Part shown: positions 23,217-32,161 of the stretch, one piece after another
How positions within the stretch are numbered: the stretch's first letter is position 1
Layout: every line of letters begins with the position of its first letter
Assembly (NCBI RefSeq): GCF_025465275.1
Contig: NZ_JAODNK010000002.1
Location: 34,065-98,064 of the forward strand
Reading direction: 5' to 3'
Source of the DNA: Nocardia sp.
GTDB lineage: Bacteria; Actinomycetota; Actinomycetes; Mycobacteriales; Mycobacteriaceae
Length of the DNA: 64,000 bases
Translations under genes and position numbers: made by a program
The notes under the pieces: generated by a model
Told to the model about the DNA's origin: nothing
What the model saw: only the letters and a program-made list of their open reading frames with translations
The model's database searches: none

Positions 23217-25027
23217 GCTTTTTCTCCGTACAGCTTGTCGATCTCCGTGGCGTACCTGGCAACGATCGGCTTGCGCTTGAGCTTCATGGTGGGAGTCACG
23301 GTGTCGCTGCCGGGTTCCCAGATGTCGGGCAGGATCGTGTAGTTCTTGATCTGCTCGACGCGCGCCAGAGTGCTGTTGGCTGCCGTGATGCCTGCGGCGA
23401 CCTCGGCCACCACCTGCGGATGTGAGTGCAGTTCGGCCACCGATGTGGTTGGCAGTCCGTGCTTTCCGGCGAATGCGGCGATGGCCTCGGGATCGAGCGC
23501 CACCAGGGCGACGATGTACGGGCGCTGGTCACCGATGGCGATCACCGAGCCGATCAGCGGGCAGGCGACCGCTACCGCGTTCTCGATATGCGTCGGGGAC
23601 ATGTTCTTGCCCGACGAATTGATGATCAGTTCCTTCTTGCGATCGACGATCTTCACAAAACCGTCGGCGTCGATGGTGCCGATATCGCCGGTATGCATCC
23701 AGCCCTCGGAATCGATTGCCTCGGCGGTCTTTTCGGGATCGTTGCGGTAGCCCTTCATGAGCATCGGGCCGCGCACCAGCAATTCGCCGTCCGCGGCGAC
23801 CTTGATCTCCGCGCCCGGCACCGCGCGACCGACGGTTCCGACTCGAATGTCATCGGGGCGGTTCACCGTTGCCGCAGCGGTCAGCTCGGACATACCCCAC
23901 GCCTCGCATACCGTGATTCCGAGACCCAGCATGAACCGATGCACCTCGGGTGGAATCGGCGCGGCGCCGGACACACCGATGCGCACCTGGTCCAGCCCGA
24001 GCTTCTCCCGCACCTTCGACAGCACCAGTTTGTCGGCGACCAGGTACTGCGCCTGTAGCGCCGGCGAAATCGGCAGGCGGTCCGTGCTCCGCCGCGCCCG
24101 CTCCCGGCCGGTACTCAGGCCCCAGCCCGCCAGTGCGCGTTTGATCGGGCTGGACTCGGCGGCCACCGACCCCTCCAGTGCGGCCTTGACCTTCATCCAC
24201 ATCTGCGGGACGCCGACGAACAGGGTCGGCCGTGCGTCGCTCAGCGCCTCGAGCACCTGCTTGCGATCGGCGACGGTCGTAATCTGCACGCCGCGAAGCA
24301 GATTCGCGTAGTGCGCGATCCACCGGTTCGCGGCATGCGCATCGGGCAGATACGACACCACGCGGTCGCCCGGGCCACAGCTGCCGAGCTCATCGATCAA
24401 CTGCGCATTCGCCATGAAGTTCGCGTGGGTGAGCTCGACGCCCTTCGGCATACCGGTGGTGCCGGAGGTGTAGACGATGGTCAGGACATCGCCCGCTGCG
24501 ACCGCGCGCCAGGTGGCGTCGAAATCGAAATCCGTTGCGGGCGCGGCCTCGACGGCGGCGAGGCCGATGGTGCCCTCCGGCTCTCCATCGACGCAGATCA
24601 CGTGCTCGACCTTGCCTCCGAGCGCGGCGGCCGCGAGAACAGCTGGCACGAACTGCTTTTCGCAGATGACCACGCGATTCTCGGCATTCCCGAACAGATA
24701 TGCCAGCATTTCCGGCGGGTTGGTGTTGTACATGGAGAACGGCGTCGCCCCGGCGTGCAGCACGGCGGTATCGCAGACGTGGAACTCCGGTCTATTGGTC
24801 AGCATCAATGCGACGGTGTCCCCCGGCCGCACGCCGAGTCCCGCCAATCCTGCTGCGACACTGCGGACTTGCTCGCCGTACGCACGCCAGGTGACCCGGA
24901 CCAGGTCACCCGGAGTGCGCAGCGCGACGCGGTCCGCATACCGCGTCACATTCTGTTGGAATGCTTCGCAGAGAGTGCGCGGCGTGCTCGGTCCGGTCGT
25001 TTCTTCCACTTCGAATCTCCCACTCAT
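23213..25027 (-). CDS. Long-chain acyl-CoA ligase, FadD15-like
   Basis: 604 residues. Seen: AMP-binding motif YTSGTTGMPKG, the motif GMSELTAAATVNRP, and the adenylation hinge TGDIGTIDADGFVKIVDRKK with INSSGKNMSP and a late Lys (MKLKRKP). Length and layout match the long-chain FadD15/FACL group. Inferred: activates a long-chain or steroid-derived acid to its CoA ester at the start of the pathway. Overlaps its neighbours by 4 bp on both sides. Confidence 0.92.
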   Translation of the reverse strand: MSGRFEVEETTGPSTPRTLCEAFQQNVTRYADRVALRTPGDLVRVTWRAYGEQVRSVAAGLAGLGVRPGDTVALMLTNRPEFHVCDTAVLHAGATPFSMYNTNPPEMLAYLFGNAENRVVICEKQFVPAVLAAAALGGKVEHVICVDGEPEGTIGLAAVEAAPATDFDFDATWRAVAAGDVLTIVYTSGTTGMPKGVELTHANFMANAQLIDELGSCGPGDRVVSYLPDAHAANRWIAHYANLLRGVQITTVADRKQVLEALSDARPTLFVGVPQMWMKVKAALEGSVAAESSPIKRALAGWGLSTGRERARRSTDRLPISPALQAQYLVADKLVLSKVREKLGLDQVRIGVSGAAPIPPEVHRFMLGLGITVCEAWGMSELTAAATVNRPDDIRVGTVGRAVPGAEIKVAADGELLVRGPMLMKGYRNDPEKTAEAIDSEGWMHTGDIGTIDADGFVKIVDRKKELIINSSGKNMSPTHIENAVAVACPLIGSVIAIGDQRPYIVALVALDPEAIAAFAGKHGLPTTSVAELHSHPQVVAEVAAGITAANSTLARVEQIKNYTILPDIWEPGSDTVTPTMKLKRKPIVARYATEIDKLYGEKA

Positions 25028-25878
25028 CCTGCTTGGTGGTTCCGGCCGCCGAGCGTCGCATCGAGGAACGGCAGCATGTACCCGGCCAGTCCCGCCGGAT
25101 CGTCGAGCTGCGGGCAGTGCCCGGATTCCGGCATGACTACGAGCGTGCTGCCGGGCACGGACGCGTGCAGTCGTCTACTGGCGTGCACCGGGATGATCCG
25201 GTCTCTTCTGCCGTGCACGACCAGCAGCGGGCACGCCAACCGCGTCGTGTCGTACCCCGCGGCGGTCTCCACCGCGACCTGCTGCGCCTGTACCAGCAGC
25301 TCACGCACATGCGCCAGATCCGGGGCCTGATCGGCGAAACGAGCAACGACGACGGGATCGGCGGCCTTCGGATGGCGGTACAGCAGATAGGCGAAACCGG
25401 CACGCACCGCCCGGTTGTGTAGTGCCCCCGGCGTGCGCAGCCGAGTCGGCAGCAGCCGAAGTGGATCTCTACCGCGACGCGCCACACGAATCAGCCAGTG
25501 CGAGGCGAGGATCGGCTCGTCGATCGCGACAACACCGCGAATGGCCCGGGACCCGCGCGAGGCAGCTCGCACCGAGGCGCACGCCCCGAGCGAATTGCCC
25601 GCCAGCACACAGTCACCGAGCTCGGTGACCAGCGCATCGACGAAGGCATCGAGCTGCGGCAGAATCTCCCCCGGCGCCCGAGCATCGGCCTCGCCGAAGC
25701 CGGGCATATCGACAGCGAGGGTGGCGCGCCCCGCCATCGCCGGTTGCCCCATGAGCTCACGCCAGGTCTCGGCGCTGTCCATGAAGCCGTGCAGCAGCAC
25801 GATCGGCACTCCACTGCCCGCAGTGGAAAGCACACGGGTATGCACGCCGTTGTAGCACGCCCGTGATTCGGTGATCAT
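25024..25878 (-). CDS. Alpha/beta hydrolase
   Basis: 284 residues. Seen: HGF oxyanion motif (VLLHGFMDSAETW), nucleophile elbow LAGNSLGACAS with Ser, an acid in VVHGRRDRIIP and catalytic His in PESGHCPQLDDP. No signal peptide. As a member of the catabolic operon (4-bp overlaps both sides), it may cleave an ester, lactone or ring-opened diketone; the exact substrate is not determinable from sequence. Confidence 0.87.
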   Translation of the reverse strand: MITESRACYNGVHTRVLSTAGSGVPIVLLHGFMDSAETWRELMGQPAMAGRATLAVDMPGFGEADARAPGEILPQLDAFVDALVTELGDCVLAGNSLGACASVRAASRGSRAIRGVVAIDEPILASHWLIRVARRGRDPLRLLPTRLRTPGALHNRAVRAGFAYLLYRHPKAADPVVVARFADQAPDLAHVRELLVQAQQVAVETAAGYDTTRLACPLLVVHGRRDRIIPVHASRRLHASVPGSTLVVMPESGHCPQLDDPAGLAGYMLPFLDATLGGRNHQAG

Positions 25879-27125
25879 CGTCCGAGTAGCCCCTTCGCGA
25901 TGTGGGTGACTTGGACCTCATTGCTGCCGGCGTAGATCATCAGCGATTTCGCGTCCCGCGCAAGCTGTTCCACGCGGTACTCGCTCATATAGCCATTGCC
26001 GCCGAACAGCTGCACCGCGTCCATCGCCACGTCGGTGGCCGCCTCGGAGCTGTAGAGCTTGATGGCCGAGGCCTCGGCGAGGCTGAGCGGTGTGCCCGCC
26101 GCGCCCATCTCCAGTGCGCGGAAGACCATGTTCTGCACATTGATTCGCGCGATCTCCATCTTCGCCAGCTTGAGCTGGATCAGCTGGAAGTCGCCGATTC
26201 GCTTGCCCCACAACTCCCGTGACTTCGCATAGTCGATGCTCAGCCGCTGACACTCCTCGATAATGCCCAGCGACATGGCGCCCACGCCGACCCGTTCGAA
26301 GACGAAGTTCGCACGGGCGCTGTCGCGACCGTCACCGCCCTTGTTCTCCTCGGTCTCCCCGAGCAGGCGATCCTTACCGACACGCACATTGTCGAAGAAC
26401 AGCTGCCCGGTCGGCGAGGAGTGCATGCCCATCTTGCGGAACGGCTTGGACTGGGTCAGTCCCTCCATGCCCTGGTCCAGTACGAAGGTCAGGACCGGAC
26501 GGGTGCGCTTATCGGCATCGGTGCCGTCGTCGAGCTTGGCGTAGACCACGAGGGTGTCGGCGTACGGCCCATTGGTGATGAAGGTCTTCTGACCGTTGAG
26601 GATGTAGTCCGCGCCGTCACGCTTGACGCTGGTTCGCATGCCGCCGAAGGCATCCGAGCCCGCATCGGGTTCGGTGATCGCCCACGATCCGACCTTGTCG
26701 AAGGTCAGCAGGTCCAGCGCCCACCGCTCCTTCTGTGCGGTGGTGCCGCGACTCATAATGGTGGTCGCGGCCATGCCGACGCTGACCCCGGCTGCGGTGG
26801 AGACGCCCATGGCGACCTTGCAGATCTCGGCGAAGGCCACGAAGGCCATCGACATCGGCATACCGCCACCGGACTTCTTCTTACGTGGCGGCAATTCCTC
26901 ACCCGCGGCGAGCGCGGCGGCCTTCGCCTTCTCCCGGGCAATCGTCTTGAAGAAGCTGTCGCGCGCCATATCGGCAATGCCGAAGGCGGTGAACATCTTT
27001 CGAATGATCTCGTAGGGCGGAAGATCGCCGTGCTCGAGCTCATCGATAGTGGGACGAATCTCCTGATCGATGAAACCTTTGATGCTGTCGCGAATCATCA
27101 GATCGGTCTCGGACCACTCGATCAT
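25875..27125 (-). CDS. Acyl-CoA dehydrogenase
   Basis: 416 residues. Seen: FAD/substrate motif WAITEPDAGSDAFG, the ETF-contact region RELWGKRIGDFQLIQ, and catalytic Glu in IYAGSNEVQVTHIAKGLLG. An unusual insertion of about 30 residues near 65-95 is rich in Lys, Ala and Gly (KAKAAALAAGEEL, RKKKSGGG). Inferred: introduces the alpha-beta double bond before MaoC hydration. Located in the middle of the operon. Confidence 0.93.
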   Translation of the reverse strand: MIEWSETDLMIRDSIKGFIDQEIRPTIDELEHGDLPPYEIIRKMFTAFGIADMARDSFFKTIAREKAKAAALAAGEELPPRKKKSGGGMPMSMAFVAFAEICKVAMGVSTAAGVSVGMAATTIMSRGTTAQKERWALDLLTFDKVGSWAITEPDAGSDAFGGMRTSVKRDGADYILNGQKTFITNGPYADTLVVYAKLDDGTDADKRTRPVLTFVLDQGMEGLTQSKPFRKMGMHSSPTGQLFFDNVRVGKDRLLGETEENKGGDGRDSARANFVFERVGVGAMSLGIIEECQRLSIDYAKSRELWGKRIGDFQLIQLKLAKMEIARINVQNMVFRALEMGAAGTPLSLAEASAIKLYSSEAATDVAMDAVQLFGGNGYMSEYRVEQLARDAKSLMIYAGSNEVQVTHIAKGLLGR

Positions 27126-27153
27126 GATGTACTCCTTTGTACGAGAAGCTGAT

Positions 27154-28035
27154 TCAGTTGGGCAGGCGGTCGGCGATATCGTCGATCAGCCACGGACCTT
27201 CGGCCTCGATGGTCTTGATGTCGTGCCAGCCCGCGAGGGTGGAGATGGCGCCGCCCTGCACCGCGAACATCTGCCCGGTCAGCGGGCACTTCTCGGTAGC
27301 GAGGTAGGCCACGACCGGCGAGATATTGGCCGGGCTGAAGTAGTCGAACTCGCCCTCCTCCACCTCTGCGGAGAAGATCGCGCCCATGCCCGGGGTCGCC
27401 TCGGTGAGCCGGGTGCGGGCAATCGGGGCGATGGCATTGACCCGCACGCCGTAGCGCTCGAGCTCATCGGCGGCGACCAGGGTCAGTGCGGCGATCCCCG
27501 CCTTGGCCGCACCGTAATTGGTCTGACCCGCCTGCGGCACCGTGGTTCCCGAGGCGGAGGCGGTATTGATGACCGCCGCATTGGGCTGATTCCCGGCTTT
27601 GGACTGCGCCTTCCAATAGGCGGCCGCATGGTGCAGTACCGCGGCGTGGCCCTTGAGATGCACCGCGAGCACCGAATCCCACTGCGACTCCGTCATGGCG
27701 GCAATGAAGCTGTCGCGCAGAATGCCCGCATTGTTGACGACGACATCGAGGCCGCCGAACGTGCTGATCGCCTGCGCGACAAGCGCTTCCGCACCAGCCC
27801 ACGTCGCGACATTGTCGGTATTGGCGACGGCCTTGCCACCCGCGGCGATGATCTCGTCGACAACCTGCTGTGCGGGCCCGATATCGGAGCCCTCACCGGA
27901 GTTGCTGCCGCCGAGGTCGTTCACCACGACCGACGCGCCCTCCTTCGCGAAAAGGAGCGCATGCTCACGGCCGATGCCGCGGCCCGCGCCGGTAATGACG
28001 GCGACGCGTCCTGCCAGTGCACCCATGGTCTTCAC
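27154..28035 (-). CDS. SDR 3-hydroxyacyl-CoA dehydrogenase, 17-beta-HSD4-like
   Basis: 293 residues. Seen: TGAGRGIG, the family-specific NDLGGSNSGEGSD stretch, NNAGILRD and the catalytic YGAAK. This pattern is that of the dehydrogenase domain of multifunctional enzyme 2/17-beta-HSD4 and of mycobacterial steroid side-chain dehydrogenases. Inferred: oxidises the hydroxyacyl-CoA made by the MaoC hydratase encoded next to it. Confidence 0.9.
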   Translation of the reverse strand: MKTMGALAGRVAVITGAGRGIGREHALLFAKEGASVVVNDLGGSNSGEGSDIGPAQQVVDEIIAAGGKAVANTDNVATWAGAEALVAQAISTFGGLDVVVNNAGILRDSFIAAMTESQWDSVLAVHLKGHAAVLHHAAAYWKAQSKAGNQPNAAVINTASASGTTVPQAGQTNYGAAKAGIAALTLVAADELERYGVRVNAIAPIARTRLTEATPGMGAIFSAEVEEGEFDYFSPANISPVVAYLATEKCPLTGQMFAVQGGAISTLAGWHDIKTIEAEGPWLIDDIADRLPN

Positions 28036-28063
28036 TCCTCATTCACTTTCGCCGCAGCGAGTT

Positions 28064-28927
28064 TCAGTCGGCGATTTCGGCCAGGCCGTCGGTGATGACG
28101 AAGTCGTCACCGCGGGCGGTCTCGAAGGCGTAGGTCGTCACGCCGTTCTCGGAGCCCTTGCGCCAGATCCGGGTCTCCAGATCGTCCCCGGGGATCACCA
28201 TCTTCGAGAAGCGCACCGCAAATCGCTTGAGCCGGTGCACATCCGACCCGCCGACCTGGGTCAGCACCGCCCAGGAGGTGAAGGCCATGGTGCACAGGCC
28301 GTGCGCGATGATGCCGGGCAGACCGGCGTCCTTCGCGACTTCCTCGTCCAGGTGGATCGGCATCGGATCGCCCGAGGCGGGCGAATACCGGAACGTCTGA
28401 TCCGCATCGACATGCTGCACGAGCGTGGCCAGTGGCGCGGACTCTCGCAGGCTCGGATCGAATTTGTGACCCGGGGTGAGCTCACCCTCGATCTTGCCCG
28501 CATCGAAGCCGCGGAAGAACATCGTCACGTACTGCTCATTGACGAGTTCGCCCGATTCCGTGCGGCATTCGATGAAGACCGCCGCACGGGTGCCGTTCGG
28601 CAGACCCTCGTAGCCGGTCATCTTGGCCCGCGAGATCAGCGTATCCCCCGGCCGGATCGGCCGATGGAAGCGGAAGTCCTGCTCGCCGTGCACACCTCGC
28701 GCGATCAGCTCCAGCGGCACCACCTCGAGCGCGGGGGTGAGCAGCGAGTCGAAGACCGGGACGATGGCGAAGACCGGCGGCGCGAGTTCGCCGCTCAGAT
28801 GCGCCTCGATCGGATCATTGGTGGCCTGCGCGTAGGCGATGAGGCGGTCGCGGTCGACCTCGAACTTCTCCTCGTCGCTCCAGACCTGCAGACCGGCATC
28901 GTCGAATACCGGTGCGTCGTCGGACAT
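28064..28927 (-). CDS. MaoC family enoyl-CoA hydratase
   Basis: 287 residues forming two hot-dog halves. The C-terminal half carries the hydratase-2 motif YSPASGDPMPIHLDEEVAK with the catalytic Asp and His, followed by GIIAHGLCTMAF. The N-terminal half lacks this motif and is structural, as usual for the double hot-dog form. Inferred: hydrates the enoyl-CoA formed by the acyl-CoA dehydrogenase. Confidence 0.92.
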   Translation of the reverse strand: MSDDAPVFDDAGLQVWSDEEKFEVDRDRLIAYAQATNDPIEAHLSGELAPPVFAIVPVFDSLLTPALEVVPLELIARGVHGEQDFRFHRPIRPGDTLISRAKMTGYEGLPNGTRAAVFIECRTESGELVNEQYVTMFFRGFDAGKIEGELTPGHKFDPSLRESAPLATLVQHVDADQTFRYSPASGDPMPIHLDEEVAKDAGLPGIIAHGLCTMAFTSWAVLTQVGGSDVHRLKRFAVRFSKMVIPGDDLETRIWRKGSENGVTTYAFETARGDDFVITDGLAEIAD

Positions 28928-28952
28928 TTCGCTATCCCTTTCGACCGGCGAA

Positions 28953-29396
28953 TCAGGCCGCTACGCCGACGGCGAGCTGGTCCAGCTGCGCGACGGACTT
29001 GTCCAGCTGCTTGCCGAAGTCCTTCTCGACCGCCTTGCCGAGCGCGCCCTTGATCAGCGCGCCTTCGAAATCGCCGATGACGGAGAACTTGGAGCCGCCC
29101 GCGGCGGGCTCGACGATGAAGGAGAACTCCACCTTGACGCCCGCCATGCCGGTGCCCGCGAGCGTGATCTTCGAGCCCTCGTCGAACGCGGTGACGTCCC
29201 ACTCGAGCTTATTGGCCATGCCGAGCATGACGATCTTCTCGACCAGCTTGGTGCCGACCGACAGACCGACCGGAGGCTGCTCGAGCCAGCCGTCATGGAT
29301 GGTGAACCACTTGTCCCACGTCTGCGGGTCGGAGATGACGCTCCAGACGGCGGCAGGGGTGGCGGCAAGATCCTTGGTGGCTTCGACGTGTCCCAT
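28953..29396 (-). CDS. SRPBCC (START-like) family protein
   Basis: 147 residues. Seen: an SRPBCC fold pattern, starting with VEATKDLAATPAAVWSVISD and DKWFTIHDGWLE and ending with a long C-terminal helix (KAVEKDFGKQLDKSVAQL). Known: such proteins bind hydrophobic ligands or act as cyclases. Inferred: binds or hands over the hydrophobic substrate, in keeping with its place between the lipid-transfer thiolase and the hydratase. No catalytic residues can be assigned. Confidence 0.87.
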   Translation of the reverse strand: MGHVEATKDLAATPAAVWSVISDPQTWDKWFTIHDGWLEQPPVGLSVGTKLVEKIVMLGMANKLEWDVTAFDEGSKITLAGTGMAGVKVEFSFIVEPAAGGSKFSVIGDFEGALIKGALGKAVEKDFGKQLDKSVAQLDQLAVGVAA

Positions 29397-29459
29397 TGCT
29401 GTTCTCCTCGTTAGGTTTTCGGAAGTTCTCAGTGCAGTCGCGAATGACGCTTCGCGAGC

Positions 29460-30665
29460 TCAGCGTTCTGCGCGCTGATAGGCCGTGACGACGGCAGCGC
29501 CGCCGAGACCGATGTTGTGCTGCAGGGCAGCGGTGACGCCTGCGACCTGGCGCTTGTCGGCGTTGCCGCGCAGCTGCCAGGTGAGCTCGGCGCACTGCGC
29601 CAAACCCGTTGCGCCCAAAGGGTGTCCCTTCGAGATGAGCCCGCCGGACGGGTTGACAACCCAGCGCCCGCCGTAGGTGGTGTCCCCCGCGTCGATCAGG
29701 GCCCCGGCTTCACCCGTGCCGCACAGCCCCAGGGCTTCGTACAGCAGCAGCTCATTGGCGGAGAAGCAGTCGTGCAGCTCGATGACCTGGAAATCCTGTG
29801 CGCCGAGCCCGGATTGCTCGTACACCGACTGCGCGGCCTGCACATTCATGTCGTAGCCGATGATGTTCTTCGCGGTGCCGTCGAAGCTGGATTCGAAGTC
29901 GGTGGTCATGGCCTGGCCGACGATCTCCACCGCCTGGCCGGCGAGCCCGTGCTTGTCGACAAACGCCTCGCTGGCCAGAATGGCCGCGCCGGAACCGTCC
30001 GAGGTGGGCGAGCACTGCAGCTTGGTCAGCGGGTCGTAGATCATCCGCGAGCCGAGGATTTCGTCGAGCGAGTACTCGTCCTGGAACTGCGCGTACGGAT
30101 TGTTCACCGAATGCATGTGGTTCTTGTGGCCGATCTTGGCGAAATGCTCTGCGGTGGTGCCGAATTCCTTCATATGCTCGCGGCCGGCCGCGCCGAACAT
30201 CCAGGGCGCGGGCGGGAAGAGCACCTCGGAGATCTGCGCCAGCTTCTCCATATGGTTGGCCAGCGGCTGCTCGCGGTCCTCGTACATGGTGCCGAGCGAG
30301 CCCGGATTCATCTTCTCGAAGCCGAGCGCCAGCGTGCAGTCCGCGAGGCCGCCCTTGATGGCCCGCGCGGCGAGGTAGAGCGCGGTGGAGCCGGTCGAAC
30401 AGTTGTTGTTGACATTGGCGACCGGGATGCCGGTCATGCCCAGCTCGTACACCGCGCGCTGCCCGGAGGTCGATTCGCCGTAGACGTAGCCGACGTAGGC
30501 CTCCTGCACCTCGCGGTAGTCGATGCCCGCATCCGCGAGTGCCTTGGTACCCGACTCGCGGGCCATCTGCGGGTAGTCCCAGCCGCTGCCGTCCTCGTTC
30601 TTCCGCCGCCCCGGCTTCTCGAACTTCGTCATCCCGACCCCGACGACATAGACCTTGTTCGCCAT
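29460..30665 (-). CDS. Thiolase-like lipid-transfer protein, SCP-x type
   Basis: 401 residues. Seen: nucleophile Cys89 in VNNNCSTGS, the late motif GHPLGATG with the catalytic His, and [16 protein letters not shown], all typical of the SCP-x/Ltp thiolase group. No C-terminal SCP2 domain is present. Known relatives cleave or condense branched and steroid side-chain acyl-CoA. It is the first gene of the operon; a dyad 67-82 bp upstream and another further up mark the control region shared with the divergent double TetR regulator. Confidence 0.92.
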   Translation of the reverse strand: MANKVYVVGVGMTKFEKPGRRKNEDGSGWDYPQMARESGTKALADAGIDYREVQEAYVGYVYGESTSGQRAVYELGMTGIPVANVNNNCSTGSTALYLAARAIKGGLADCTLALGFEKMNPGSLGTMYEDREQPLANHMEKLAQISEVLFPPAPWMFGAAGREHMKEFGTTAEHFAKIGHKNHMHSVNNPYAQFQDEYSLDEILGSRMIYDPLTKLQCSPTSDGSGAAILASEAFVDKHGLAGQAVEIVGQAMTTDFESSFDGTAKNIIGYDMNVQAAQSVYEQSGLGAQDFQVIELHDCFSANELLLYEALGLCGTGEAGALIDAGDTTYGGRWVVNPSGGLISKGHPLGATGLAQCAELTWQLRGNADKRQVAGVTAALQHNIGLGGAAVVTAYQRAER

Positions 30666-30731
30666 TGCACACCTCCTGTTGCGGTACCCGGACGCGCTGC
30701 CGACGCAGGGTCTCTGGATTTAGAATTAACG

Positions 30732-30747
30732 TACATCTCTGTATGTA
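30732..30747. promoter_or_regulatory. Candidate operator near the thiolase operon promoter
   Basis: The dyad TACAT-N6-ATGTA (30732-30747) lies in an AT-rich stretch of an otherwise GC-rich region, 67 bp upstream of the thiolase start. Position suggests regulator binding over the operon promoter; arms are short, so this is tentative. Confidence 0.4.
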
Positions 30748-30810
30748 ACTTGGCAATAGCGCATTCCCAGTCATTCTTGTTGATATGATGTGAATCAGAA
30801 TTAGTCATAT

Positions 30811-30839
30811 GCTGGCGCAGGTAGCGGCACTGCGCCAGC
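30811..30839. promoter_or_regulatory. 10-bp inverted repeat between the thiolase operon and double TetR gene
   Basis: Perfect arms GCTGGCGCAG (30811-30820) and CTGCGCCAGC (30830-30839) are separated by 9 nt. The spacing of the half-sites suits a dimeric or a two-headed regulator. It lies about 100 bp upstream of the regulator start. Confidence 0.5.
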
Positions 30840-30937
30840 CTCGGAACCAGCAAGACGGCCGGGTACGACACAGCCGATCCGGGTCGAGGTAACATCACAC
30901 GCTCGCCATCGGGCGAGGAATCGGAGGCGATGGCGCG

Positions 30938-32161
30938 GTGAGCGGGTCGAACGAGCGAACCCTCGGTGACCCCATTCGCGGCACGCGGCCCGCGAATCGG
31001 CGGCAGATGATCTTGCGGGCGGCAGCGGATCTGTTCTACGAGAACGGCTATGCCAAGGTCGGCATGGGCGATGTCGCGGAGGCGGTGTCCATCGGCCCCT
31101 CGGCGCTGTACCGGCACTTCCGCGGGAAGCAGGATCTGCTCGTCACCGTTGTCGGCGAAGCGCTGGGCACCATGGAATCGGTCCTGCGCACCGCGACCGC
31201 CGCGGATCTGCCGGCCACCATCGCGGTCGCGACCCTGCAGCACCGCAGGGTCGGCGTGCTGGTGCGGCGCGAATCCCGGCAGCTGTCCAAGGACGATCGC
31301 GCCTCGATCAGGGTGTCCACCAAGCGAATCGGCGCGCGCTTCGCCGAACTGATCAGCGAGCGCCGGCCCGGCCTCGCCCCCGCCGAGGCCGATCTGCTGG
31401 CCTGGTCCGCCCTGGCGACCGCGAACAGCTTTTCGTTCCACAGTCTTGCACTGCCCGAGCCCGCATTCATCGCGCTGATCGAAGAGCTCATCGCGACCGT
31501 CGTCGATGCGCCGATCGTGCTGCCGATCGAGCCCGCCGACCACATCCCACATGCCGGTCTGGCCCGGCAGTCCCGCCGCGAGGCCATTCTCGCCGAGGCC
31601 ACCCGGCTCTTCGCCAGGAACGGATTCGCGGGCGTGAGCCTGGAGGAAATCGGCGCCGGCGTGGGCATTTCGGGGCCGAGCGTCTACAACCACTTCCCGG
31701 CCAAATCCGACATCCTGATGGCCGCGGTCTTCCGCGGCGACGAGTGGCTGCAGATGGAGATGAATCGCGCGTTCGCGCGGGCGACGGATCCGCGCGACGG
31801 CATGCTGCGCCTGCTGCACAGCTACAGCGCATTCGCCTTCGAGAGCCCCGATCTGATCCAGCTGCTCATCTCCGAATCCATGCACCTGCCCGAGGCCGAA
31901 CGGCATCGAGCCAGGTCCACGCAGCACGCCTACATCGCGGAGTGGGTGCACCTGCTCATCCAGGTGCACCCGGGCCTGGATGCGGTCACCGCGCGAATCC
32001 GGGTGCAGGCGGCGCAAACCATGATGAACGACATCGCGGTCATGCCCCATCTACAGGCCCAGCCCGGGATCGACAAGGCGCTGCTGGAACTGGGCGCACG
32101 ACTGCTGGGGCTCGCGGGCGCCGGACTTCGGAATGCGCCGGTGGCTCAGGCGACTCGGTAG
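30938..32161 (+). CDS. Double TetR regulator, two TetR modules in one chain
   Basis: 407 residues. Seen: two complete TetR DNA-binding domains, one at about 20-66 (RRQMILRAAADLFYENGY, IGPSALYRHFRGKQDLL) and one at about 211-258 (RREAILAEATRLFARNGF, ISGPSVYNHFPAKSDIL), each followed by a ligand-type helical region. GTG 30938 has GGAGG 10 nt upstream. Known: such double TetR proteins occur next to lipid or steroid catabolic genes in nocardiae and mycobacteria. Inferred: controls the divergent thiolase operon. Its 3' end overlaps the convergent MBL gene by 16 bp. Confidence 0.9.
   Translation: MSGSNERTLGDPIRGTRPANRRQMILRAAADLFYENGYAKVGMGDVAEAVSIGPSALYRHFRGKQDLLVTVVGEALGTMESVLRTATAADLPATIAVATLQHRRVGVLVRRESRQLSKDDRASIRVSTKRIGARFAELISERRPGLAPAEADLLAWSALATANSFSFHSLALPEPAFIALIEELIATVVDAPIVLPIEPADHIPHAGLARQSRREAILAEATRLFARNGFAGVSLEEIGAGVGISGPSVYNHFPAKSDILMAAVFRGDEWLQMEMNRAFARATDPRDGMLRLLHSYSAFAFESPDLIQLLISESMHLPEAERHRARSTQHAYIAEWVHLLIQVHPGLDAVTARIRVQAAQTMMNDIAVMPHLQAQPGIDKALLELGARLLGLAGAGLRNAPVAQATR

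Noticed and set aside
30629..32050. A 473-codon minus-strand frame across the double TetR gene
   Set aside because: Antisense shadow; the plus strand has two clear TetR domains.
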